Made by a program: the position numbers and the translations under genes
Notes under the pieces: model-generated
What the model was told of the DNA's origin: nothing
The model's input: only the letters and a program-made list of their open reading frames with translations
Database searches by the model: none
Assembly: GCA_030847615.1 (NCBI GenBank)
Contig: JAUMIR010000005.1
Span: 111,257,116-111,321,115 of the forward strand
DNA: 64,000 nucleotides
From: Gambelia wislizenii
Lineage: Eukaryota > Chordata > Lepidosauria > Squamata > Crotaphytidae
Direction: 5' to 3'
In this document: in pieces, positions 35,891 to 46,029 of the stretch
Layout of the letters: each line of letters starts with the position of its first letter
Numbering within the stretch: position 1 is the stretch's first letter

Positions 35891-37210
35891 GATACACATT
35901 ACCCACCGCTGGTTAAATCCCTTCCTTTTCAGCCATAACAGATGGAAGAACACTTTGCCAAGTAAAGACTCAAGATAAAATTCACAAAAGGGAGAATAAG
36001 AATGAAGCACCTGATAATCAAACCTAATTTATGAATCATGAACTTTACTGCTTGATAATTGCATCCTTGTATCATCTGTTCATTTCAATATATAGTATAT
36101 TTAGGACTGAAATAAACTTTCCCTCTTTTTATTGTATAGTCCATTAGCACATGAACAGGAAGGAAGTGAGATAAAAAATGCAGAAATTATGAAAATCCAT
36201 GCGGAACTCTGGAAGAATATTTGCTCACTGTAGGTGCATTCTTCTAAGCACAGCTCAACTAATGTGGTTCATAAATGTGGCTCGTGATGGTTCCTGTGTG
36301 GGCATCTGCTGTTGACATGGACTAGAATGTTAGTTGTAATTATGTCTAATCCCCTCACCCCTTCTGACATTTCCTTCTGTTTCCAGAAGGCATCAGAAGG
36401 AAATTTGCAAATTGCATATTATCCATCTCCTCCCACGGCTTCTGTTTTATTTCATTTTTAAAAAACTCTGTGTAGCATTATTGTTAATATGAGCCACATA
36501 CAGATTGGTATAAAGAAGTGTGAGGTCTCACAATATAGCTCCTTGGGTTTTGTCAGGTTTTGCTAGTTACTGTCTCCTCTGCATCCACTTGATCCATTCT
36601 TTTGAAGGGGGTGTTTGTAGTGATTTCATATATATGCCCACAGCTTTTCCAAAGGGACATGGTTTACTAATGTGATCCTGCAGTTAGCTGCATATTAGCT
36701 AAGCATATATTTTTAAAACAAGAATTAGGAGGGAAAATGTAATAACATTTAGAAAGGAAAGTGACAATGTCTTAGAATGATGCAACATAAATTACTCAAA
36801 ATGACCCTACTGACTGTATCAAATATGAGTAGGAGAGGCCATTAGTTGAAAATACTATTTTGTGAAGGAGAATTTGTCAGAATAATCACAGCTTGGACAT
36901 GGTACTGGGGAATTCTAGAGCTTGAAGTCCAAAAGATTTGTCATGTCCCTGGTGCCATAGGAATATATAGGTAGCTTTCACTGCTGTATTAGGTAGCTTG
37001 TTAACATTGTTGGGCTAGCTAGTAATTGCATGAGGGTCTTGACATGAACAGGGGACATTATGGAAGATTGGTGTGGTTGGCATGTGTTGGTGGAAGCCTG
37101 CACAGATCATCAAGTTCATTTCTCTTGGGAAAGTTTAAGGAGTGAACCATGGGGCTGATAGTACCAATTAGCCAGGTGGCGGGTGAGGGAAATCGAAACC
37201 AAGGGAATGT
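35891..37210. other. Non-coding background
   Basis: No gene or repeat boundary recognised. Confidence 0.4.
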
Positions 37211-37216
37211 ATTAAT

Positions 37217-37305
37217 GAATAACAACAACAACAAAATTTATTTATATCCCACCCCTCTACAAAACACAATCGGGGTGGTTTACAACATTAACAGACAATC
37301 CCCTG
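37217..37305 (-). mobile_element. L2 LINE 3' tail fragment
   Basis: ACAAAATTTATTTATATCCC ... CAATCGGGGTGGTTTACAA is the reverse complement of the L2-type 3' end also seen at 59190, 62485 and 62915. It lies directly before the Ngaro-like leader. Confidence 0.7.
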
Positions 37306-38000
37306 GATCTTGAAGAATGGTAGATCTGGGGGAGGTGTTTTAATGATGGGCATGGAGATGAGCGCAGGGGTTGGCCAGGGTGTGGATACGCCCTGGCTGT
37401 GAGGAGACAGGGGTGGGGCTGAGGCTGGGCCTATTTTACCCTTTGCCGCCCCTGGTCTCCTCTTTTCCACTGGATTGTAAAGAAGGAACATCTATCAATT
37501 TGCCCCGAGGGAGAGTTAAGTCGGCTGGGCTTTGCTTGTGGTTGTATGAATGGGCAGCCCAGCAGTGTGGTTGTGTGATTGCTGATTGATTTCTGAGTGA
37601 ATATTGTTTTTTAGGCTTTAGTACTTTGGTCTGTTTTGATCTGTGTCTTGGCTTCCTTTGTTCCTTCCTTGGTTTCCTTTGTTCCCTTTGTTCTCCACGT
37701 GGTCATTCAACCCACCCAACCCCTCCCTTCCTTCCCTGCTCCCTCATGGGCTGTGTTTTTGATTACTTGTACTTTTAAATATTTGGTTTAATTAATTGGT
37801 TTGATCTTTTGATTTTTGAACTTTTGAATTAATTGGCTCTTGAACTACCTTTTCATTGATTGTCTCTACTGAATTTTATTGCTTTATTGCTTGATTACCG
37901 GTTGCCCTTACACGTGATCATTTTATTTTATTGGAATAAAATAACTGCGGATCCCCCTTCTAAACCTTTCAAAACCTCTTCCCACGCGGCCTGTGGAGCA

Positions 38001-38490
38001 GATCCCCGCCGCTTGGGGCGCGCTTGCCGGTGCAGCCCCTGACCCCCTCCGCCGCTTCATGCGGCCCGGTGCGGCCCTGACCCCTCTGCCCGGATCCACG
38101 CCGCTTGGGGCCTGCTTGCCGGTGCGGCCCTGAACCCCTCCGCCGTTTTGTGTGGCCCGGATTCCCCCCACGCTGCTTGCCACGTGGCCTGTGGCCCAGA
38201 TCCCCACCGCTCAGGGCGTGCTTGCCGGTGTGGCCCTGACCCCCTCCACTGCTTCGCGTGGCCCGAATCCCCCCCCACACTGCTCGCCGTGCAGCCTGCA
38301 GCCTGCACCATTTGTGTGGCCCGGATCCCCGCCACTTGGGGCGCGCTTGCCAGTGTGGCTCTGACCCCTCTGCTGCTTCGCACGGCACAGATCACCTCAC
38401 ATGCCGCTCACCACGCAGCCTGCGCCCTTCATGCAGCACGGATCCCTGCTGCTTGTGGCACCCTTGCCGGTGCGGCCCTGATTCCCTGAA
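38001..38490 (+). repeat. GC-rich minisatellite in the Ngaro-like leader
   Basis: Five diverged units begin GATCC(C/A)CGCCGCTTGGGG or similar near 38001, 38094, 38198, 38323 and 38440, so spacing varies from about 93 to 125. Each includes a GCTTGCCGGTG(C/T)GGCC block. Long open frames on both strands here are artefacts of the GC-rich repeat. Confidence 0.75.
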
Positions 38491-38699
38491 TAGGGCTCAC
38501 GTGGCCTGGATATCCATGCCACCTTTCATGCCACGTGGCCTCACCAGGCCTGCTAGCCCCCCCTCTTTGTGGATGCTAGGCCTTAACCCCGCCTTTCATC
38601 CTCTCTGGTCCCCTCAGCTGCTTGATGTGGCCCTGATCTGTGGCTGCTAGGCCTTAATCCCCCCTTTTGTATTTCCTCAATTTATTTCCTCATTTCCTC

Positions 38700-39175
38700 A
38701 GTTACTTTTGTTTGCTGTGTAGTTTCTTGATTAATGGCATCAATTGATTAATTAGTTCCTTAATTACTGAGCAGTTACTTGCTTAGGTAATTAAGTTCCA
38801 TTAGTTATGTAAGCTATGGTAGTTACTTAATTACATAGTTCCTTAATTACTTCACTACTTTTGATTACTTTCAATTACTTTTAGTTAATTTGGTTTTAAC
38901 TACTTTTAATTACTTTTAATTACTTGTAGTTAATTTTGGTTCAATTTGTTTCCTTAATTACTTAATTACTTTTAATTACTTTTAATACTTTTAGTTAATT
39001 TTGGTTCTTTTGATTGTGGTCACTTTTAATTGTTTTTCAATTATTTGAAACTTGTTTCACTGTAGTTACTTAATTATTTACTTGGTTACTTAGTTCTTTA
39101 ATTACTTAATTACTTTTTGTTGATTTTGGTTCATTTTAATTGTGGTTGCTTTTGATTGTTTTTCAATTACTTGTC
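38700..39175 (+). repeat. TTAATTACTT-rich repeat in the Ngaro-like leader
   Basis: Many TTAATTACTT units occur, with a larger unit (TTTGGTTC ... TTGTGGT(C/T) ... TTTTTCAATTA) present at about 38998-39050 and 39128-39172. The abrupt GC-to-AT switch at about 38650 separates it from the minisatellite. Confidence 0.75.
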
Positions 39176-39191
39176 CTTTTCATTCAGTGAC

Positions 39192-40517
39192 ATGGCACCA
39201 GAAGGGGTAAGAAAGGTGGTAAGGGTAAGGAGCTAGCTGAACCTGCCTGCCCTCGGGACCCTGAACCCATTGAACCTGCTCACCCTCAGGACCCGGTGGA
39301 GGGTGTGTTACAACAGATTTTGGACCGCTTGCAGGCCTTGGAGGAAACATGCCTACCAAGGCCTCTCAAGCATCCGGCAAGGGACAATGCAGGGGGGTTG
39401 TCTAATGATGTCGCTAACCAACTTCCTGCCCGCATCCAGGCCTTGGAAGTTCAGGGGGCTGTGAACCGTGATGCACAGGAGGATGAGGATTCACCTGGTG
39501 AAGGGCCCAGTGGAACAAAGCAGCCAGCTACCCTTGGTCGGGGTGAATTAACAACTGACACTGCCAACATGCCGGCATGGCCGTGGAGCCAACCAGATCC
39601 TATCACTGATTTGCACACTCAGGGATTCGGTAGCCCCCCGGGCAGCCCTACCAATGCAGTTTTTGGCTGGTACCTGGGTATGCTCGGGGGAGGGCACGTG
39701 ATGCCCATGGGGTCCCCCTACACATTGAGCCACCTGGGTTCGCCTACCACCGGAGGCCACGTGCCTATGATGCTTCCTCACAGTCCTATAGGCCTTGAGC
39801 AGGCCCCTGGGTTGGGGGAATATTTGGCACAGGCCACTACGGACAAAATTTTGAAAGGGGAGTATGTTGACATCTTCTTACTCCTTTTCTGTGAATTGGA
39901 CAAGAAGGGGAAAGATGAATTGGATGATAGGGAGAAGGAAAAGATCAAGAGGAGACGCGTCGATAGGATGTGGTCCAACTGGTTGGCAGGTTTCCTGATA
40001 TACGCTGGTGTGGTATCACACAGCCAGCCACACAAGTTGTGTGCCCTCATAAGATACCTCAACATTATATACAGGGCATATGTGGATTTTGTGGGCCTGG
40101 CTTGGCTCCAATACGATGAATCATTTAGGCAAATGGCGGCTTCATACCCAACTATGAGGTGGGATATTATCAACTCGCACCTGTGGTTGCAGGTTATGTC
40201 CCAAAGCCATCCAATCCTAGGCAAAAGGGTGTAGAGCGGCCATCTATTACAGAATGCCAGGCAGTGCCACCTGCCAGTCTACCCAATCGTCCCTGCTGGC
40301 AACGCCAAACCACCGGCTGTTATGTTGGGAATTCGGGTACAGGGGGGCCTGCTCTCGCTGCCCTTGCACTTTTCATCACAAATGCTCCATATGTGGTGGA
40401 GGGCATTCATTCCGCAATTGCCCCAAAGGGAAGGGACAGTTTGGCAAGGACCAGCAGGGAGGGAGAAAGGGCCCGAACAACCCTGCTCTGCAGGGAAAAG
40501 GGACCCAGACCAGTTAG
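39192..40517 (+). pseudogene. Ngaro-like gag with zinc-knuckle region (frameshifted)
   Basis: The probable start is ATG 39192 (MAPEG...), followed by a basic GK-rich stretch. A one-base change in the GGGG run at 39204-39207 puts the rest in the frame that runs open to 40234. That part has a heptad-like N-terminus, a proline/glycine-rich middle and a KEKIKRRRVDRM basic patch, consistent with a capsid-type RNA-binding protein. A second shift near 40235 leads to CSRCPC ... HKCSICGGGHSFRNC (about 40352-40425), a Cys/His cluster typical of the C-terminus of DIRS/Ngaro gag. Function (packaging element RNA) is from the family. Confidence 0.7.
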
Positions 40518-42095
40518 GTTGGATGTTCTTGCTGCCTGGCTGTGCGTTTACCCAGACCGGTCAGCAGCTGAATACTTACGGGACGGTTTTCATGAGGGCT
40601 TCCGCATTCCTTAACAAGGGGTGCAAAAGCCTTACATGGCACCTAACCTTAAATCTGTACGGGGATTGGAAACTGTAGTCAGGCAAAAGATTCAGAAGGA
40701 GGTTGCTGAAGGACAGGTTCTAGGCCCATTCATTGACCCGCCTTCCCCTTGTTTGCGTGTCTCGCCTTTGGGTAGTGTCCCGAAGAAGACACCGGGTGAA
40801 TTTCGTTTAAGCCACCATCTCCCTTACCCAAGAGGTCAGTTGGTTAATGATTTTATACCACAGGAATTGTGCACTGTTCAGTACACCTCATTTGATGCAG
40901 CTATTAAAATTGTTAAGAGGCATGGCCTGGGTGCCGAACTCGCCAAGTGTGATATCAAATCGGTGTTTCGCCTCTTGCCAGTCCACCCCGATGATTTCGA
41001 GCTGCTGGGCTTCTCATTTGATGGCTTCTATTACATGGATCGGGCAATGCCTATGGGCTGCTCTAACTCATGTGCGGCCTTTGAGACGTTCAGTACCTTT
41101 TTGGAGTAGGCCGTCAAACATCGAATGGGGCTTCACGGGGTAGTACACTACCTTGATGACTTCCTCTTTGTTAGCCAGTTCAGCACTGGGGTCTGCCGCT
41201 CTTTAATGGAGCAATTTCAAGCCCTTATGAAGGAATTCGGGGTTCCCCTCGCACAGGAAAAGACAGAGGGCCCGAGTCACCAATTGGCTTTCCTTGGCAT
41301 TGAAATTGATACAGTTGATCAGTTTTTTAGGCTACCCTCGGGTAAGATAGATGATCTCCTGAACAGGGTTAGAAATTTTCTGCATCGCATCAAGGCCACT
41401 CAGGAACTAAATTTCAGGAACTTATAGGCCGCTTGAATTTCACATGCAAGGTGATTGCATCAGGCAGGGCCTTCGTCCGGTGCCTCTGTGATGCCATATC
41501 AGGGGTTACACAGCCTCATCACAGGGTTAGGGTCACCCTGGAAATTAAACTAGACCTGGATGTATAGCACAATTTTTTGCTGCAGTATAACGGGGTTTTG
41601 TTTTGGAGGGAGGAGTTACGTTTAGGGGATGCTCTTAAGGTGTCCTCTGACACTGCTGGCTCCCTGGGCTTTGGAGTCTACTATGCGGGGAAGTGGTGTG
41701 CAGAATACTGGCCTCGTGACTGGATTGGTACTGGCGTCACATCCGACCTAACGTTTTTGGAGCTATTTCCAATATTGGTCGCAGTCAGATTGTGGGCGCA
41801 TGAATTTGCCAATTCCACAGTTCGTTTTTGGTGTGATAACATGGCCACTGTTCAGGTAGTCAATTCTCTTACCTCCAAGTCCAAGAGGGTCATGGCAGTA
41901 CTTAGAGCATTTACATTCCAGTGCTTGAAGTTTAACATCCTGTTTACTGCGGCCCACGTGGTGGGAGTGGACAACGGCATTGCCGATGCTCTCTCCCGCA
42001 TGCAGATGGATCACTTCAGACAATTGGCACCAGGGGCCACCAAGATGCCGGATCCGATGCCGGAGGATTTGTGGGAACTTGGACTGGTGAAATAG
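40507..42095 (+). pseudogene. Ngaro-like pol: reverse transcriptase and RNase H (broken)
   Basis: The N-terminus (DVLAAWLCVYPDRSAAEYL) starts near 40519 in a frame overlapping the gag zinc region. RT motifs follow: AKCDIKSVFRLLPVHP (about 40943), the PMGCSNSCAAF block and YLDD at about 41149. RNase H shows SDTAGSLGFGVY (about 41647), an ELFPILVAV helix and VDNGIADALSR near 41980.

Breaks are TAA 40612, TAG 41107, a frameshift at about 41410-41420 and TAG 41565. The RT-RNase H order with no integrase agrees with a YR element. It would copy element RNA into DNA; this copy cannot make the full enzyme. Confidence 0.8.
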
Positions 42096-42985
42096 TGAAG
42101 GCCATCAGCCTTTCCATCTCTCCCAGCACCAGAAGGGTATATAAGCGAGCCATTCAGGAATTTTTTGAATTTTGGAACACTGTGCGTCTACCTAACTCTT
42201 GGCCAGTACCAGTCCTTCATCTTCTTCATTTCTGTGTATCCCTTAAGGACAAGGGCCTTGCCCCTCAGTCAATTCGATCCAGGTTGGCTGCCCTGGCTTT
42301 TTGGAGTAAGGCGCAGGGACTGCAGGACAACACATCGGATTTTAGGATAAGGAAGGCACTGGAGGGTTGGTCAAGGCAGCGGGGAAAAGCCACCGATGAT
42401 AGGCAACCCCTCTCCCCAGCTATTCTCAAGGGCCTTTTCCAGATATGGCCCAATGTTTGCACAACACCGTTTGAAGTGGCGTTGCTCCACGCAGCTTCCC
42501 TGATGGCCTTTTTTGGCACATTACGCATCAGTGAGCTGGTAGTGGCATCTAAAAAGGACAAGGCTGGCCTTGCTCTTAGTTTGGGTGACATCAACATGGG
42601 CGCCAAGGCAGTCACCATAACGATCAGGCGTTCAAAGACTAATCAAATGGGGAAGGGCATGAGCATTGTGCTGCGGGAGTGCCAGGACAGGACCCTCTGC
42701 CCTGTGGTTGCCCTTAGGGAATATTTGAAGTTACGGCCGGTACAATTTGGCCCCCTCTTTTGCCACGCCGATGGGTCGCCGCTGACAAGGTATCAATTTT
42801 GGACAATTTCAAACAAAGCTTTGGCACGCCTGGGGTTGGGGGGCATACGTTTCTGCTCCCATTCCTTTAGAATTGGAGCTGCTTCGACAGTCGCTGCAAT
42901 GGGTATGCAGCTGGAAGCCATTAAAAAGTTGGCATGTTGGAAGTCAGCTGCTTACAAGGGCTATGTCCATCCAATTTGTCATTGA
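42071..42985 (+). CDS. Tyrosine recombinase of the Ngaro-like element (intact ORF)
   Basis: This 304-codon frame overlaps the end of RNase H by 25 bases. It has an N-terminal SAM-like core-binding part (STRRVYKRAIQEFFEFW) and a catalytic domain with Arg152 (LRISEL), His264-x-x-Arg267 (HSFRIG), Trp289 (CWKS) and Tyr295/Tyr298 (YKGYVHP). All expected catalytic positions are present. The family joins circular cDNA to the target without target duplication.

The frame begins with GTG in this window and has no early ATG, so it is probably expressed as part of a longer or recoded product, or from a spliced RNA. Remaining open over 900 bases while gag and pol carry several breaks may be chance or recent shared origin. 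Confidence 0.85.
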   Translation: MGTWTGEIVKAISLSISPSTRRVYKRAIQEFFEFWNTVRLPNSWPVPVLHLLHFCVSLKDKGLAPQSIRSRLAALAFWSKAQGLQDNTSDFRIRKALEGWSRQRGKATDDRQPLSPAILKGLFQIWPNVCTTPFEVALLHAASLMAFFGTLRISELVVASKKDKAGLALSLGDINMGAKAVTITIRRSKTNQMGKGMSIVLRECQDRTLCPVVALREYLKLRPVQFGPLFCHADGSPLTRYQFWTISNKALARLGLGGIRFCSHSFRIGAASTVAAMGMQLEAIKKLACWKSAAYKGYVHPICH

Positions 42986-43014
42986 CTGAGTGTGTTGTGG
43001 TGTTCTGTGACTGT

Positions 43015-43034
43015 CTGTGCTTTCTTTTACAGAT
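43015..43034 (+). promoter_or_regulatory. Candidate 3' splice site before the hydrolase ORF
   Basis: CTGTGCTTTCTTTTACAG ends at 43032, three bases before the hydrolase ATG at 43035. A pyrimidine tract plus CAG this close to the start suggests a spliced mRNA for the fourth ORF. The donor was not identified. Inference only. Confidence 0.35.
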
Positions 43035-43619
43035 ATGAGATACCGGCTACTGATTTGTGGCCACAGCTTTGTGTATTGGGTGGCGCGACATGCCAGGAGA
43101 AGCCATTTTGTTCTGCAGCTGGCTCTCGGTGAAATTGCTTCTGTTGAATGGCTTGGCAAGCGGGGTTTGAGGTGGAATGGATTAATCAATTTGCTATTTC
43201 AGGAGCAACGTGGTCCTCTACCGCATGTCCTGGTGATCCATCTGGGCGGAAACAACCTGGGCCTTCTGAAAGGCAGAGCTTTGACACTACAAGCCCTAGC
43301 AGACATGCGACGGATTAAGGCAGCTTGGCCACACGTTTTCCTGGTTTGGTCTGATATCATTCCACGACTCTCTTACCCGGGTGAAGGGGCCCCTAAGCTG
43401 TTGGACATCACCCGCAAGAAGGTGAACAAGGCTGTGCACAGGGCAATGGATGGAGGCCTTGGCCATTTCATCCAGTACCCGGGTATTTCTTACAAACGCC
43501 CGGAACTTTATAGGGTTGACGGGGTCTACTTATCAGACATGGGGATCCAGCTATTTCTTGAGGGTATGCGGCAGGGGGTGCAGGCTGTCTTAGCCTCCTG
43601 CATGGGGGATAGGGGCTAA
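43035..43619 (+). CDS. SGNH/GDSL-type hydrolase ORF of the Ngaro-like element
   Basis: The 194-codon ORF starts 50 bases after the recombinase stop. Block I is ICGHSF with nucleophile Ser11; the GGNN block (Asn73/Asn74) and VWSDIIPR follow. Block V is DGVYLSDMG, with Asp162 in place but Tyr165 where SGNH enzymes carry histidine. A C-to-T change (CAC to TAC) would explain it. The family comprises esterases and acylhydrolases with a Ser-Asp-His triad; the role in Ngaro elements is unknown.

The frame is complete and free of stops, but with the catalytic His lost the product is likely inactive or altered. The ATG is chosen because it immediately precedes the conserved hydrophobic strand and follows a splice-like site. 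Confidence 0.8.
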   Translation: MRYRLLICGHSFVYWVARHARRSHFVLQLALGEIASVEWLGKRGLRWNGLINLLFQEQRGPLPHVLVIHLGGNNLGLLKGRALTLQALADMRRIKAAWPHVFLVWSDIIPRLSYPGEGAPKLLDITRKKVNKAVHRAMDGGLGHFIQYPGISYKRPELYRVDGVYLSDMGIQLFLEGMRQGVQAVLASCMGDRG

Positions 43620-44090
43620 GTGGACACTTGCCCCTATCTGTGGCAGGGGGTGGGGAGATATTGATCTGGCAATCACCTATGACAACCTCAATTTGAGTGG
43701 AAGGATAGCCATCACCGAACTGTATCGGCATCTTAATGGATGGGGTGCAGTAAGGTAGGCTATCCTTAGGGCCAGCACCAGGTCGAGATCCATCACAGAA
43801 GTTGCACGGCTTAGGGATTTACTGCCCGGTGCAGGGCCCTCCAGCAGATGGTGCCCAAAGGGAACCCCAGACACCGGGATCCCCATTGGGGCTCAGGTGA
43901 GTCGCCCAGGGATGCTGGGAGTTAGGTCACTTGTGAACAACTGCCCAGCTGCCCCCGCAAGGGATCTCCCCCTTAACAGGTTGCATTCCCCAAGAAATAT
44001 CCAATAAATAGGTGAGATATCAATAAAGTGGCCCATATTTCAACCCAATCTTCTGCGTCTGGTCTCATTATTTCATGCGTCAATCATTAA
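43620..44090 (+). repeat. 3' terminal non-coding region of the Ngaro-like element
   Basis: After the hydrolase stop, AAGGATAGCC (43701-43710) and GGCTATCCTT (43759-43768) can pair. Downstream blocks are conserved in the copy at 4806-5560. An AATAAA lies at 44003 and another at 44022, plausible poly(A) signals. Confidence 0.55.
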
Positions 44091-44099
44091 AATATACAC

Positions 44100-44270
44100 C
44101 CAAAACCCTCCATCCCTCCCCCCTTCGTAAAATACAATTGCATTAATGAAGTGCTTTTGGCACCAAGACCTTAGATTTGTCAATGAACTGTTACTGTACG
44201 CACCTATATCCTGAGACAATAAAGCATTTCAAGCAATGCCTATTGTTCTGATGAGTGGATATTGATGGAG
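44100..44270 (+). repeat. Possible LTR end of the gypsy-like element
   Basis: CTGAGACAATAAAGCATTTC (about 44211) supplies a polyadenylation signal shortly before gag-like sequence, as in an R-U5 region. TG/CA ends were not established. Confidence 0.3.
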
Positions 44271-44339
44271 TTCATCACAGATTGACAGATCTCCCATAGA
44301 TGACTGTTGAGGGGGTTGAAGGCTATGTTCAACAGAGAG

Positions 44340-45988
44340 GCCAAGAAACTGCCCTACTTCTTAACCTAAGTGAGAGGTTTTATAAGAGAATGGGAAGGAG
44401 CATTCCGGATGGAGGAAGAGAAGGTCCACTATGTGTCCAGCCAACTTGAAGGTGAGGTGGTGGAGTGGTTTGTGGGGTTGTACACTATGGCAGCCTGGAT
44501 GAGTTCATGATGGCCCTATGAGCTCATTTCGAGGATCCATTCTGGCAGGAGAGGGCACGGATGGAGCTACAATGAATAAGCCAAGGCAGAGTATGCATCT
44601 GAGTTTCACCAGATGGCAAGCCAGATCCCGGGCTGGACAGAAGCCACCAATGTCCAGTACTTTCAGGCCATTGAAAGTGGGGGTCAATGCCAACATCCAA
44701 GAGTGTGCCCTAGTCCAGAGCAACCCCAGACTCTGCTCAGATGGGTTTGGCTAGCTGGCAAGGTAGAGGTGTGATGGCAGAGTGTGAAACTGGCTAAGCA
44801 GCACCAAGGGTGGGCTGGTAAGTTGGGCAGCAGTGCAGCCAAGAAGTGCATATGCCCTGCAACCACCCTGATGGAGATGGAACGAGAGTGACAAATGTGG
44901 CTGGGATTGTGCCTGCGATGTGGCAAAGGAGTCCACTGGATTGCAGAGTGCCCTGAAAAGAACCCTAATTTCCTACTTATGGTGGTGGGAATAAAGAGGA
45001 GACTATGAAAAAAGCTGAGGGATGGCCTTCTCCATGGAAATCTCCAGGAAAACCCAATTTTAAGGTGATAGTACAAGCCATGGCTGTGGGCCACTGCATC
45101 GACGGGTCATCATGGGAGACCGACAAGACAGAACTTTCATCCTACTCCTATGGAGAGCTGGCGGTAAATGGGCAAATACTGCTGTAGTGTGTGCCAGAGG
45201 GCGGGCTGATCCTGAAGGGCACCCAGTGTCTGTGGTGAGTGGAGTCAAAGCCCTGTTTTTCATAAAAGCTAAGATCTGGGCTAAGGGGAAAGGGCCCCAC
45301 TGTAGAGTAATGGTTATGGTAGACTGTGGGTATACACAAGTTTTGATCCACCCAGCCCTAGTTGCAGACCTGGGGTTAGAAACTCAGAGACTCCACACCT
45401 GGATAAAATGCATGCAAATGGATGGTGGTCCAATGAAGGGGGGTTGCCAGATGCTTGAATGAGACTTTACAGTTAAAGATGGGAGGTCATCGGGAAAAAC
45501 TTAGGTTTGTGATTGCCCTGGGTGCGATAGAAGCCATGGCACTTGGATTGAACTGGTTGAAGTATCACAACCCAGATATAGACTGGATTAAGGCAATTGT
45601 TATGGTTTCCTACCTGGCTTGCATCCAAGAACTAGAGGGGTCCATTGACCTTTTGAGGTATGGACTGATCACAAAAATCTGGAAACATTGCAGACCGCTC
45701 GTAAGCTGGGACCCAAACAGATACGGTGGACAGATTTTTTTCTATAAGTTCATTTTAATGTTCACTTTAAAGTTTCTGCCAGGCAAGAAAAACTTTCTAG
45801 TGGATGCCTTGTTGAGGCTGCCACAACATGAGAGTAAAAGAAAGGCAGTAGTAGATACTGTATTTGTCCCATCCCAGTTGGGTCTTGTCGTCCTCACCCG
45901 AAGCCAAGCCAAAGCTAAGGGAAAGGAACTGGACCCTTCCAAGCCCCCTATAGCAGCTAAGAATCTGCCTCCTAAGTCTTCTTTTTGA
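44340..45988 (+). pseudogene. Ty3/gypsy-type gag-pro joined to RNase H tail by internal deletion
   Basis: Pieces of gag in shifting frames are followed by a C-x2-C-x4-H-x4-C zinc knuckle at 44910-44951. An aspartic-protease-like stretch follows (MVMVDCGY at about 45307, with DCG where DSG/DTG is usual). From about 45600 the sequence is the end of RNase H (LKFLPGKKNFLVDALLRLPQ, about 45771) and continues to a stop at 45988.

The RT palm with its catalytic aspartates and the integrase are absent. A large deletion therefore removed most of pol, and multiple frameshifts remain. A GGAGGGGGAGAA polypurine tract lies at 45992. The element is dead. Confidence 0.75.
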
Positions 45989-46029
45989 GCCTGGAGGGGG
46001 AGAATTTTTTTTTTAGCATAGCAGGAAAG

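Larger units (their letters stand above)
37330..44090 (+). mobile_element. Ngaro-like tyrosine-recombinase retrotransposon with hydrolase ORF
   Basis: The element has a ~1.8 kb leader, gag, RT-RNase H, tyrosine recombinase and an SGNH-type hydrolase, in that order on one strand. Recombinase in place of a DDE integrase, and absence of a DAM methylase between RNase H and recombinase, fit Ngaro more than DIRS1. Accessory hydrolase ORFs are known in vertebrate Ngaro elements.

The 3' end is fixed near 44090 by similarity to the minus-strand relative at 4806-5560. The 5' end is uncertain; CCTATTTTACCC ... CTGGTCTCCTC (37431-37468) resembles the terminal CC(C)TATTTTCACCC ... CTGGCCTCA of that relative, as expected of Ngaro split direct repeats. 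gag and pol are broken; recombinase and hydrolase are open. Confidence 0.8.

Noticed and set aside
37923..38650. Several long overlapping open frames on both strands
   Set aside because: They lie in the GC-rich minisatellite, where stop codons are rare in every frame. The translations are repetitive and domain-free.
38700..39175. CRISPR-like repeat-spacer array
   Set aside because: Units are short, degenerate, contiguous and AT-rich without unique spacers, in a vertebrate-type genome.
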